DNA of 64,000 nucleotides, taken from the NCBI RefSeq assembly GCF_002968295.1, contig NZ_CP134399.1:4464001-4528000 (forward strand). The letters run 5' to 3'. Both the position numbers and the translations under genes were made by a program. Positions 33,496 to 41,747 of the stretch are shown here, piece by piece. This DNA is from Mycobacterium sp. ITM-2016-00317. Its GTDB lineage: Bacteria > Actinomycetota > Actinomycetes > Mycobacteriales > Mycobacteriaceae. How positions within the stretch are numbered: position 1 is the stretch's first letter; every line of letters starts with the position of its first letter. The notes beneath the pieces are model-generated. The model ran no database searches. It had not been told where the DNA came from and worked only from the letters and a program-made list of their open reading frames with translations.

Positions 33496-34608
33496 ATGGG
33501 TGATGCATCGCTGCAGACTGACCTCGGACGCGTGCTGGTCACCGGGGGCTCCGGGTTCGTCGGCGCCAACCTGGTGACCGCACTTCTCGACCGCGGCCTT
33601 CAGGTGCGGTCGTTCGACCGGGTCCCGTCGCCGCTGCCCGACCACCCCAGCCTCCAGGTTGTCGTCGGCGACATCACCGACGTCGCCGACGTCGCCACCG
33701 CGGTCGACGGGATCGACACCGTCATCCACACCGCGGCGATCATCGACCTGATGGGCGGCGCGTCGGTCACCGAGGAGTACCGGCAGCGCAGTTTCGCGGT
33801 GAACGTCGAGGGCACCAAGAACCTCGTCCACGCCGGGCAGTCCGCCGGGGTGCAGCGCTTCGTCTACACCGCGTCCAACAGCGTCGTCATGGGCGGCCAG
33901 GACATCGTCAATGGTGACGAAAATCTGCCCTACACAACCCGTTTCAACGATCTTTACACCGAGACCAAGGTCGTCGCCGAACAGTTCGTGCTGAGACAGA
34001 ACGGTGAGCACGGCATGCTTACCTGCTCGATCCGGCCCAGCGGCATCTGGGGCCGCGGCGATCAGACGATGTTCCGCAAGGTGTTCGAGAATGTCCTGGC
34101 CGGACACGTGAAGGTGCTCGTCGGCAACAGGAACATCAAGCTCGACAATTCCTATGTGGGCAACCTGATTCACGGATTCATCCTCGCCGCCGAGCATCTG
34201 GTCCCCGGCGGGACGGCCCCAGGTCAGGCGTACTTCATCAACGACGGCGAACCGCTCAACATGTTCGAGTTCGCGCGGCCCGTGGTCGCGGCCTGCGGCG
34301 GCAAACTGCCCGACATCCGGGTGCCCGGAAAGCTGGTGCACCGGGCGATGACCTGCTGGCAGTGGTTGCACTTCAAGTACGGCATCCGCGAGCCGCTTGT
34401 CGAACCGCTTGCGGTGGAACGGCTTTACCTGAACAACTACTTCTCGATCGGCAAGGCCCGCCGCGATCTCGGGTATGAGCCGCTGTTCAGCACCGAACAG
34501 GCCATGGCCGAATGCCTGCCGTACTACGTCGAGTTGTTCGCCCGGATGAAGGCCGAGGCCGCCCAACCCGCGGTGCAGGCCGCCGCCCCGGTGCCGCCGG
34601 CAGGCTGA
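33496..34608 (+). CDS. hsd: 3-beta-hydroxysteroid dehydrogenase / cholesterol dehydrogenase
   Basis: 370 residues, extended short-chain dehydrogenase. NAD-binding VLVTGGSGFVGANL at the N-terminus, acidic FDR after beta-2, catalytic Ser in VYTASNSVV and Tyr/Lys in NDLYTETKVVAE, then CSIRPSGIWGRGD. It matches the M. tuberculosis enzyme (Rv1106c) that oxidises cholesterol to cholest-4-en-3-one and lies in the same place next to xseB. The KstR box just upstream ties it to sterol catabolism. Confidence 0.93.
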   Translation: MGDASLQTDLGRVLVTGGSGFVGANLVTALLDRGLQVRSFDRVPSPLPDHPSLQVVVGDITDVADVATAVDGIDTVIHTAAIIDLMGGASVTEEYRQRSFAVNVEGTKNLVHAGQSAGVQRFVYTASNSVVMGGQDIVNGDENLPYTTRFNDLYTETKVVAEQFVLRQNGEHGMLTCSIRPSGIWGRGDQTMFRKVFENVLAGHVKVLVGNRNIKLDNSYVGNLIHGFILAAEHLVPGGTAPGQAYFINDGEPLNMFEFARPVVAACGGKLPDIRVPGKLVHRAMTCWQWLHFKYGIREPLVEPLAVERLYLNNYFSIGKARRDLGYEPLFSTEQAMAECLPYYVELFARMKAEAAQPAVQAAAPVPPAG

Positions 34609-34617
34609 CGTCGCGGG

Positions 34618-34639
34618 GTCGTCATCATGTGATGACGAC
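34618..34639. promoter_or_regulatory. 22-bp perfect palindrome, probable operator
   Basis: GTCGTCATCA and TGATGACGAC are exact inverted repeats around a TG centre. The site lies 12 bp upstream of the hydrolase start and 9 bp after the 3-beta-HSD stop. A two-base centre is too short for a terminator loop, and no T-run follows, so a dimeric repressor site is more likely. Regulator unknown. Confidence 0.6.
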
Positions 34640-34651
34640 CATTGGAGGCCC

Positions 34652-35383
34652 ATGTCGCAGTTCCACGTCATCGACCACTTCATCGACCAAAAAGGCGCCC
34701 ACATCCGTTTCCTCGACTCGGGCGGGGACGACCGCGGCGCTCCCATCGTCTTCGTCCCGGGCTTCACCTGTGTAGCCGACGACTACACCGGGATCCTGCC
34801 TGCACTCGGACGCAGGACGGTCGTCGTCGAGCTTCGGGGCCACGGGCGCAGCTCCGCGCCGTCGGGTCCGTTCGACTCAGATGCGCTCGCCCAGGATGTC
34901 GGCGTCGTCGTCGACGCCGTCACCACGGGTCCGGTCCACCTCATGACGTTCTCCCGCGGCACCACCTACGCGCTGGCGTGGGCGCTGGCCAACCGCGAGC
35001 GGGTGCGTTCGATCGCGATCGGTGACTACGTGCCCGAAGAGATCACGTTGTCCGATGACGTCATCGGCGGCCTGCTCGAGGGACGCTGGCGCGGAACGCC
35101 GGTGAGCGAACGTGTCGACCGCGACGCGGCAACGGCGACGCTGCGCACGGCGCGTTCCCAGTCCTTCTGGGAACCGCTGTCGCGGTGGCAGCCTCCACTG
35201 ATGGTCGTCCGCAGTCCCAACACCCCCGTGGTCAGCGATGCGGACTGGGATCGGTACCGGCGACTGTTCCCGGCGGCGAAGCTGCACGAGTTCGTCGACT
35301 CGCCGCACGACATCTTCCGCCCCGAACGCGGCCGTTACCCCATGCTCGTCCGCGACCATGTCGACGCAGTCGACGCCAGGTGA
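34652..35383 (+). CDS. Alpha/beta-fold hydrolase
   Basis: 243 residues from ATG 34652 with a TTGGAGG ribosome site. Oxyanion motif FVPGFTCVADDY, nucleophile in MTFSRGTTYALAW (Ser followed by Arg, lacking the usual first glycine), and a late His in DSPHDIFRPER. The family is broad and the substrate is unknown. The palindrome at 34618-34639 probably controls it. It is shorter than typical lipases and has a reduced cap region. Confidence 0.85.
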   Translation: MSQFHVIDHFIDQKGAHIRFLDSGGDDRGAPIVFVPGFTCVADDYTGILPALGRRTVVVELRGHGRSSAPSGPFDSDALAQDVGVVVDAVTTGPVHLMTFSRGTTYALAWALANRERVRSIAIGDYVPEEITLSDDVIGGLLEGRWRGTPVSERVDRDAATATLRTARSQSFWEPLSRWQPPLMVVRSPNTPVVSDADWDRYRRLFPAAKLHEFVDSPHDIFRPERGRYPMLVRDHVDAVDAR

Positions 35384-35482
35384 CCAACTGCTGACTCCTC
35401 ACCCAATCCGATGACCAGAACCGCCCGAGCGGCCTAGGGTTCGAAGGGTTCGACTAGGGCGTCGATCGGCGAGGGGGCGGCC

Positions 35483-35733
35483 ATGCCGGGGAAGATCGTG
35501 TTCCCGATCAACGCCGCCAGGGCACACTACGGAGCTCGGCCGAGCCGTTCACGGAGGTGCGGATACCGAAGCTGTTCAACCTTCGCACCGACCCCTACGA
35601 ATACGTCGATATCACCTCGATGGCGTCGGCGTTCCTGGACACGTTCACAGAGTTTCCACCCCGGCAGCCACCGGCGAGCTTCAGCATCGATCAGATCGTC
35701 AAGAACCTCGAAGACGTCCTTGCAGCCGACTGA
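35483..35733 (+). pseudogene. Decayed C-terminal fragment of an arylsulfatase
   Basis: The stretch from about 35535 to TGA 35731-35733 reads EPFTEVRIPKLFNLRTDPYE, then FLDTFTEFPPRQPPASFSID, closely parallel to the C-terminus of the intact sulfatase that starts 48 bp downstream (EPFTPLRAPKLFNLRTDPYE, FLETFKEFPPRQNPASFTID). Upstream, KIVF and DQRRQGTL match the same paralogue in different frames, so there is a frameshift near 35500. About 18 residues between DITS and FLDTF are missing. Everything N-terminal, including the active site, is gone. A remnant of a tandem sulfatase copy. The remaining spacer from 35384 to 35482 holds nothing else. Confidence 0.8.
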
Positions 35734-35780
35734 CGTCCTGACAACCACTACGGCACGACGGTTCGAGAAGGGGATTGCGC

Positions 35781-37334
35781 ATGCCTGAATCCAAGCCGAA
35801 CATCCTGGTCATCTGGGGCGACGACATCGGCATCTCGAACCTGAGCTGCTACAGCCGGGGCATGATGGGCTACTCCACCCCCAACATCGACCGGATCGCC
35901 GACGAGGGAATGCTTTTCACCGATTCTTATGGCGAACAGAGCTGCACCGCGGGCCGGTCCTCCTTCATCACCGGCCAGAGCGTGTACCGCACCGGCATGA
36001 GCAAAGTCGGTATGCCCGGCGTCGACATCGGCCTGCAGAAGGAAGATCCGACGATCGCCGAGCTGCTCAAGCCCATGGGATACGCCACCGGCCAGTTCGG
36101 CAAGAACCACCTCGGCGATCTCAACAAGTACCTGCCGACAGCCCATGGGTTCGACGAGTTCTTCGGCAACCTCTACCACCTCAACGCCGAGGAGGAACCC
36201 GAGAACGCCGACTACCCGACCGAGGAGGAGGCCCCGCTGCTGCGGCGGGCGTTGCTTCCGCGGGGCGTCATCCACTCGTGGGCCACCGAAGAGGATTCCG
36301 GCGAGGTCGACGAGCGCTACGGCCCGGTCGGTAAGCAACGCATCGAGGACACCGGCCCGCTGACCAAGCTCCGGATGGAGACGATCGACGACGAGACCAC
36401 CGGTGCCTGCATCGACTTCATCAAGCACCAGCATGAGGCGAACACCCCGTTCTTCGTGTGGATGAACATGACGCACATGCACTTTCGCACCCACACCAAG
36501 CCCGAGAGCGTCGGCCAGGCAGGCCGCTGGCATTCGCCGTACCACGACACGATGATCGACCACGACCGCAACGTCGGCCAGTTGCTCGACACTCTCGACG
36601 AGCTCGGCATCGCCGAGGACACGATCGTCATCTACTCGACAGACAACGGCCCGCACGCCAACAGCTGGCCGGACGGTGCGACCACCCCGTTCCGCAGTGA
36701 GAAGGCGACCAACTGGGAGGGCGCGTTCCGCATTCCGGAACTGATCCGCTGGCCCGGCAGGATCAAACCGCGCAGTGTCTCCAACGAGATTGTGCAGCAT
36801 CATGATTGGCTGCCGACGTTCCTGGCAGCCGCCGGCGATCCGGACATCATCGACAAGCTCAAGGCCGGCCACAAAGCCGGCGCGGACGGCCAGACCGAGT
36901 ACAAGGTGCACATCGACGGCTACAACCTGGTGCCCTATCTCACCGGACAGGTCGACAAGAGTCCGCGCCGGGGGATGATCTACTTCTCCGACGACTGCGA
37001 CGTGCTCGGCATCCGCGCCGAGAACTGGAAGGTCGTCTTCCAGGAGCAGCGCTGCCAGGGGACACTGCAGATCTGGTTCGAACCCTTCACACCGTTGCGC
37101 GCGCCGAAGCTGTTCAACCTCCGCACCGACCCTTACGAACGGGCCGATATCACGTCGAACACTTACTGGGACTGGGTGATCGATCGCATCTACCTGGTGC
37201 TCTACGGATCTGCCATCGCCACGCAGTTCCTGGAGACGTTCAAGGAGTTCCCGCCCCGGCAGAACCCGGCGTCGTTCACGATCGACAATGCGGTCGAGGA
37301 ACTGGAGAAGTTCCTCGCCAGCCGGGGCGGATGA
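35781..37334 (+). CDS. Arylsulfatase (formylglycine-dependent type I sulfatase)
   Basis: 517 residues from ATG 35781, which has GAAGGGG eight bases upstream. Metal-binding IWGDDIGISN at the N-terminus; sulfatase signature SCTAGRSSFITG with Cys55 as the residue converted to formylglycine (C-x-A-x-R, a known variant of C-x-P-x-R); GKNHLGD supplies the next Lys/His pair and STDNGPH the late metal Asp/Asn. No signal peptide, so it should act in the cytoplasm. Translationally coupled to the HAD gene, and the maturase gene follows in the same operon. Confidence 0.94.
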   Translation: MPESKPNILVIWGDDIGISNLSCYSRGMMGYSTPNIDRIADEGMLFTDSYGEQSCTAGRSSFITGQSVYRTGMSKVGMPGVDIGLQKEDPTIAELLKPMGYATGQFGKNHLGDLNKYLPTAHGFDEFFGNLYHLNAEEEPENADYPTEEEAPLLRRALLPRGVIHSWATEEDSGEVDERYGPVGKQRIEDTGPLTKLRMETIDDETTGACIDFIKHQHEANTPFFVWMNMTHMHFRTHTKPESVGQAGRWHSPYHDTMIDHDRNVGQLLDTLDELGIAEDTIVIYSTDNGPHANSWPDGATTPFRSEKATNWEGAFRIPELIRWPGRIKPRSVSNEIVQHHDWLPTFLAAAGDPDIIDKLKAGHKAGADGQTEYKVHIDGYNLVPYLTGQVDKSPRRGMIYFSDDCDVLGIRAENWKVVFQEQRCQGTLQIWFEPFTPLRAPKLFNLRTDPYERADITSNTYWDWVIDRIYLVLYGSAIATQFLETFKEFPPRQNPASFTIDNAVEELEKFLASRGG

Positions 37335-38260
37335 GCGTGGCGCAACTGGACAGCTGGACCGACGGTCCGACGAAGTCGGCGATCACCGACTTCGTGGCGC
37401 GTGTCACCACCGAGGGCCCCGACTACGTCGAACCCGAGGCGCGCGTGGCGGTCTTCGACAACGACGGCACGCTGTGGGTTGAGAAGCCGATGTACATCCA
37501 GCTCGACTTCATCGTGGGCAGGCTGGCAGAGAAGGCGGCCACCGAGGCTAACCTTGCGGGGCAGCAACCCTACCGAGCGGCCGTCGCCGGTGACCTGAGC
37601 TGGTTCGGCAGCGCCATCACCAAGCACTACCAGGGTGACGATTCCGGCCTCGAAGTCCTTGCCGGCGCGGTGATGTCGTTGCACGAATTGATGCGCGTCG
37701 AAGACCATGCGGCACTGGTCAACGACTTCTTCGCCACCGCCGCGCATCCGACGCTGGGCCGGTCGTACCTGAGCTGTGTGTACCTGCCGATGGTGGAGTT
37801 GCTGCGGTATCTGGAAGCACACGACTTCACCTGCTACATCGTCTCCGGCGGCGGCCGGGACTTCATGCGCCCGATCACCGCGTCGATTTACGGCATTCCG
37901 CCCGAACGTGTCATCGGCAGCGCCCAGGGCCTGAAGTTCGACGCAGGGGACGGCCACGGCGATCTGTTGATCCAGCCGACACTCGATGTGTTCGACGACG
38001 GCCCCGAGAAGCCGGTCCGGATCTGGACTCGCGTCGGCCGACGCCCGATCCTGTCTGCCGGGAACTCCAACGGTGACGACGAGATGCTGATGTACTCCGG
38101 ACGTCCCGGCGAGGCCGCGTTGCGGCTGCTGGTCCTCCACGATGACGCTGACCGTGAATTCGACTACACCGCAGGAGCCGAACGCGTGCTCGAGCATGCC
38201 GGCCAGTTCGGGTGGAGTGTGGTGAGCATGAAGAACGACTGGACACAGATCTTTGCCTGA
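37331..38260 (+). CDS. HAD-superfamily phosphatase
   Basis: 309 residues from ATG 37331 (ATGA overlap with the sulfatase stop). HAD motif I is VFDNDGTLW; motif II Ser in YIVSGGGRDF; motif III/IV region is PILSAGNSNGDDEML. The layout, with a helical cap after motif I, matches phosphoserine-phosphatase-like HADs that often sit beside sulfatases. It may remove phosphate from the same substrate or recycle a by-product; the natural substrate is unknown. Confidence 0.9.
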   Translation: MSVAQLDSWTDGPTKSAITDFVARVTTEGPDYVEPEARVAVFDNDGTLWVEKPMYIQLDFIVGRLAEKAATEANLAGQQPYRAAVAGDLSWFGSAITKHYQGDDSGLEVLAGAVMSLHELMRVEDHAALVNDFFATAAHPTLGRSYLSCVYLPMVELLRYLEAHDFTCYIVSGGGRDFMRPITASIYGIPPERVIGSAQGLKFDAGDGHGDLLIQPTLDVFDDGPEKPVRIWTRVGRRPILSAGNSNGDDEMLMYSGRPGEAALRLLVLHDDADREFDYTAGAERVLEHAGQFGWSVVSMKNDWTQIFA

Positions 38261-39140
38261 GCCGTCCGCCGCCATGGTGTGGATTCCGGCGCAGACCACC
38301 GTGGTCGGCTCCGACGAGCACTACCCCGAGGAGGGCCCGGCGCGCGAGGTGACCGTCGACGGGTTCTGGATGCAGAGGTATCAGGTGACCAATGCTCAGT
38401 TCGCCGAGTTCGTGTCCGCCACCGGCTATCTGACGGTTGCCGAGCGACCGCTCGACGCAAGTCTCTATCCCGGTGCTCCCCCGCAGAATCTGCAGCCCGG
38501 CTCGATGGTCTTCCACCGCACCCCCGGCCCCGTCGATCTGCGTCACGTCAATCAGTGGTGGACGTGGACACCGGGCGCCTGCTGGAAACACCCCCGCGGG
38601 CCACGTTCGTCGCTGCGCAAGCGTGAGGACCATCCCGTGGTGCACGTCGCGTTCGAGGACGCCGTGGCGTACGCGCAGTGGGCCGGATACGAGTTGCCGA
38701 CCGAGGCCGAGTGGGAGGTGGCCGCCCGCGGTGGCCTCGCCCATGCCGTTTACACCTGGGGCGACGCACCCGAACCGCCGAGCCGGCCACTGGCCAACTA
38801 CTGGCACGGGGAGTTCCCCTACCTTCCCGACACCGGTTACGGGCAGAGTACGCCGGTCGGATCCTTCCCCCCGAACGGTTACGGGCTGCACGACACAGCA
38901 GGCAACGTGTGGGAATGGACGAGCGACTGGTACGGGTCGACGCGGGACATCAAACCATGTTGCGCTGCAGAAACTTACGATCCGAGCCAGCCCCAGTTCA
39001 AGGTGCCGCGCAAGGTGATAAAGGGTGGTTCCTTCCTGTGTGCCGACACTTACTGCATGCGCTACCGCCCCGCCGCACGCAGACCTCAGCAGGTCGACAC
39101 CGGGATGAGCCACATCGGCTTCCGCTGCATCGCGCGCTAG
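38253..39140 (+). CDS. Formylglycine-generating enzyme (sulfatase maturase)
   Basis: 295 residues from TTG 38253 (eight-base overlap with the HAD gene); ATG 38274 would give 288. The FGE-sulfatase fold is clear: GFWMQRYQVTNAQFAEFV, PTEAEWEVAARGG, NVWEWTSDWY, and the copper/catalytic cysteine pair in GGSFLCADTYCMRYRPAARR (Cys263 and Cys268 from the TTG start). It oxidises the active-site Cys of the upstream sulfatase to formylglycine. Operon order sulfatase, phosphatase, maturase makes the unit self-sufficient. Confidence 0.94.
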   Translation: MPEPSAAMVWIPAQTTVVGSDEHYPEEGPAREVTVDGFWMQRYQVTNAQFAEFVSATGYLTVAERPLDASLYPGAPPQNLQPGSMVFHRTPGPVDLRHVNQWWTWTPGACWKHPRGPRSSLRKREDHPVVHVAFEDAVAYAQWAGYELPTEAEWEVAARGGLAHAVYTWGDAPEPPSRPLANYWHGEFPYLPDTGYGQSTPVGSFPPNGYGLHDTAGNVWEWTSDWYGSTRDIKPCCAAETYDPSQPQFKVPRKVIKGGSFLCADTYCMRYRPAARRPQQVDTGMSHIGFRCIAR

Positions 39141-39243
39141 CCGATCGAGATGCCACGTTCGCCATGGTCGACGGCGCGGGGTCGCGGTAGCGGGTGGGGG
39201 CGGAACGGGCCCGCTCGGGAGCCGAGAGGAGGACGATCGGAGT

Positions 39244-39849
39244 ATGACCGAACCGCAGAATCCTCAGGCTCCGGGCGCGGCGCCGCAAGGGGCTGTGCCA
39301 CCGCAATCTTCTGCTCCACCGCCACCGCCGCCGCAGCCACCTCAACCGCCACCGGAGCCGCCGCCACAGCAACCGCCGCCGTACGGCGGGCAGAACCGGT
39401 CGAGCCGCCTCAACCACATCGCGGCGTGGATCGGCATCGTGGCCGGCTCGCTGTTGATCGTCGCCATCATCTTCTTCTTCGGATTCATGCTGGGCCAGAA
39501 TTCCGGCGGAGACGACGACGACGGTTACCGGCACCACGGCGACGGGCCGTCCTCCCGCGGCGGACCGTGGGGGCCCGGGATGCAGGGCGGCCAGGGTTAC
39601 GGCCCGGGTGGGCCCGGGATGTACGGCCCCGGCATGCAGGGCGGTCCGGGATACGGGCCCGGAATGCAGGGCGGCGGCATGCCCGGCATGCACGGGGGGA
39701 TGATGCCGGGCATGGGTGGGGGCATGATGCCCGGCATGCACGGCGGGATGATGCCCGGTATGGGCGGGGGCATGATGCCCGGCATGCAGTCGCCGGGCTC
39801 GGCACCGACGACTCCGTCCACGACCACAGCGCCGCCGGCCCGGCCCTGA
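39244..39849 (+). CDS. Proline-rich / Gly-Met-repeat single-pass membrane protein
   Basis: 201 residues. A cytoplasmic Pro/Gln-rich N-terminus of about 55 residues, one membrane helix (AAWIGIVAGSLLIVAIIFFFGFML), a short acidic-His segment (DDDDGYRHH), then an external Gly/Met/Pro-rich domain built from GMQGG, GPGM and MMPGM units. Methionine-rich repeats of this kind can bind Cu(I) or Ag(I), but no copper gene is near, so that is only a possibility. I do not know the function. Confidence 0.8.
   Translation: MTEPQNPQAPGAAPQGAVPPQSSAPPPPPPQPPQPPPEPPPQQPPPYGGQNRSSRLNHIAAWIGIVAGSLLIVAIIFFFGFMLGQNSGGDDDDGYRHHGDGPSSRGGPWGPGMQGGQGYGPGGPGMYGPGMQGGPGYGPGMQGGGMPGMHGGMMPGMGGGMMPGMHGGMMPGMGGGMMPGMQSPGSAPTTPSTTTAPPARP
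39676..39789 (+). repeat. Tandem GGMMPGM-coding repeat
   Basis: About five copies of a 24-base unit encoding (G)GMMPGM(H/G)G, nearly identical at DNA level (ATGATGCCCGGCATG) with the third residue alternating His and Gly in a 48-base higher period. Likely to vary in copy number between strains. Confidence 0.75.
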
Positions 39850-39852
39850 CGG

Positions 39853-40740
39853 TCAGGTGGTGGGCACCGAGGTGTCGCGCCGGACAGACGCCGACCCCTG
39901 ACGCACCAGCCCCGCCAACAGGTCGAGGCTGTCCGCCGACGGTGACCCCTCCGCCGCGGTGATGATGCACACCGACTGGTCGGTGGCTCGGGCCACGACG
40001 AGGTTCTGCTGGGTGATCGTCACCGGACCGATCACGGGATGGCGCAGCTCGTAGGAGTCCGCCTCGCACGGCTTAACCCGATGGTCGCGCCACAGAGCCA
40101 CGAAATCCGGGCTCTTCATGGACAATTCGCCGATGAGTGCGGCCAGTGCCGCGTCGTCGGGATAGCGGCCGGCCACATGGCGCAGGTTGCCGACCATCGC
40201 ACGCGCCTTGCGCTGCCAATCCACGTAGAGCTCACGGGTGTGACAGTCCAGGAACAGCATCCGGGCCAGATTCGGCCTCGCCGCAGGCTGGTCCACCGAG
40301 GCCGGGTCGACGTGGCCGGCCATCAGGGCGTGCCCGAGCGGATTCCAGGCCAGCACATCGCTGCGCCTACCGGCCACCACCACCGGCACATCGGCCAGTG
40401 TCCGCAGTAGGTCACGGGTGAGCCGGTCGACGCGTTCCGCCGGCGGTCGGCTCATCTGTTTCGGCTGGGTACTGGCCAGCGCGTGCAGATGCCTGCGCTC
40501 GTGGTCGTCGAGACGCAACGCCGAAGCGATCGCATCGAGCACCGCTTCGGACGCGTTGACGGACTGGCCCTGCTCGAGCCGGGTGTAGTACGACACGCTC
40601 ACCCCGGCCAGCTGCGCCAGTTCCTCACGACGCAATCCCGCGACGCGCCGCCGACCCCCGTACGCCGGCAGACCCACGTCCTGAGGGTCGATTCGCGCGC
40701 GCCGGGCCCGCAGGAACTCGCCGAGGCTGGGAAACGTCAT
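39853..40740 (-). CDS. XRE-family regulator with MmyB-like ligand domain
   Basis: 295 residues from ATG 40740. Helix-turn-helix in residues about 8-75 (GLRREELAQLAGVSVSYYTR is the recognition region); the rest is the PAS-like MmyB ligand-binding domain (AWNPLGHALMAGH, then NLARMLFLD and the WRDHRV region), which in relatives binds a fatty-acyl ligand. Divergent from the metallo-hydrolase and esterase genes with 101 bp between, so it probably regulates them. Confidence 0.92.
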   Translation of the reverse strand: MTFPSLGEFLRARRARIDPQDVGLPAYGGRRRVAGLRREELAQLAGVSVSYYTRLEQGQSVNASEAVLDAIASALRLDDHERRHLHALASTQPKQMSRPPAERVDRLTRDLLRTLADVPVVVAGRRSDVLAWNPLGHALMAGHVDPASVDQPAARPNLARMLFLDCHTRELYVDWQRKARAMVGNLRHVAGRYPDDAALAALIGELSMKSPDFVALWRDHRVKPCEADSYELRHPVIGPVTITQQNLVVARATDQSVCIITAAEGSPSADSLDLLAGLVRQGSASVRRDTSVPTT

Positions 40741-40841
40741 GTCTCCACTATGCGCCACCGACACGGCCGTAGCCTGACCCTGGCAGAGGTAGGCAGCACC
40801 AGGGCTGGTTACCGCCGCGGGACCGCCGCAGGCTGGTCGGC

Positions 40842-41747
40842 ATGAACAAAATCGTGTTGGGTGACGTCTCGATCACCCGGGTAATGGAGTACTACGGCTC
40901 GGTCGAACTGTCACCGAAGACCTTCTTCCCGGAAAGCCTGGAAAGTTCCTGGGCGGCCAACGAGACGTGGTTGGTGCCCGACTTCTACGATCCCGCCGCA
41001 GACATGTGCATCTGCGCGGTGCAGACCTGGGTGCTGCACAGCGAGGGCAAGACGATTCTCGTCGACACCGGCGTCGGCAATCACAAGGACCGTCCCGGCT
41101 CCGTCTGGCACCGACTGGAGACCGATTTCCTCGACAATCTCGCCACGGCCGGGATCTCGCCCGGGGACGTCGACCTCGTCATCAACACCCACCTGCACAA
41201 CGACCACGTCGGATGGAACACCACGCTGCGCGACGGTGCCTGGGAGCCGACCTTCCCGAACGCGACGTATCTGATGCCGCGCGCCGACTTCGACTTCTGG
41301 AATCCCGCCAACGGACATATCTCCGGCCGCGACGCCGCCAAGCTCGTCTTCGAAGACAGCGTCGCACCCGTCTATGAGGCGGGCCTGGTCCAGTTGTGGG
41401 ACGACCAGTTGCACATCGACGAGAATCTGCGGCTGGACCTCGCCCCGGGCCACACCCCGGGATCGTCGATCGTCACCCTCGAATCCGGCGGCGACAGAGC
41501 ACTGTTCGTCGGCGATCTGTTGCACACTGCACTGCAGTTGGTGGAGCCGGACGTCAACAGCTGCTACTGCGAGGACGCGGCCGGTGCACGGGCCACCCGG
41601 CGACGGCTGCTCGGTCAGGCCGCCGACACCAATACCCTCGTGTTCCCGGCGCATCTGGGCGGCCACGGCGGCGCTGAGGTCGTCCGGGCCGGTGACACCT
41701 TCGCGATCAAGCAGTGGGCGCCGTTCGAGCGGATCACCCATGTCTGA
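40842..41747 (+). CDS. Metallo-beta-lactamase-fold hydrolase
   Basis: 301 residues. Metal ligands in VINTHLHNDHVGWN (HxHxDH), a later His in APGHTPGSS, Asp in ALFVGDLLHT and a final His in VFPAHLGGHGG. The pattern fits the lactonase/glyoxalase-II-like branch, so lactone or thioester cleavage is plausible. Its stop overlaps the esterase start by eight bases, and both probably work in one degradative route under the divergent XRE regulator. Confidence 0.9.
   Translation: MNKIVLGDVSITRVMEYYGSVELSPKTFFPESLESSWAANETWLVPDFYDPAADMCICAVQTWVLHSEGKTILVDTGVGNHKDRPGSVWHRLETDFLDNLATAGISPGDVDLVINTHLHNDHVGWNTTLRDGAWEPTFPNATYLMPRADFDFWNPANGHISGRDAAKLVFEDSVAPVYEAGLVQLWDDQLHIDENLRLDLAPGHTPGSSIVTLESGGDRALFVGDLLHTALQLVEPDVNSCYCEDAAGARATRRRLLGQAADTNTLVFPAHLGGHGGAEVVRAGDTFAIKQWAPFERITHV

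Noticed and set aside
40778..40804. Inverted repeat CCCTGG ... CCAGGG in the XRE/MBL spacer
   Set aside because: Six-base arms 15 bases apart in GC-rich DNA are weak; could be an operator, but not supportable alone.
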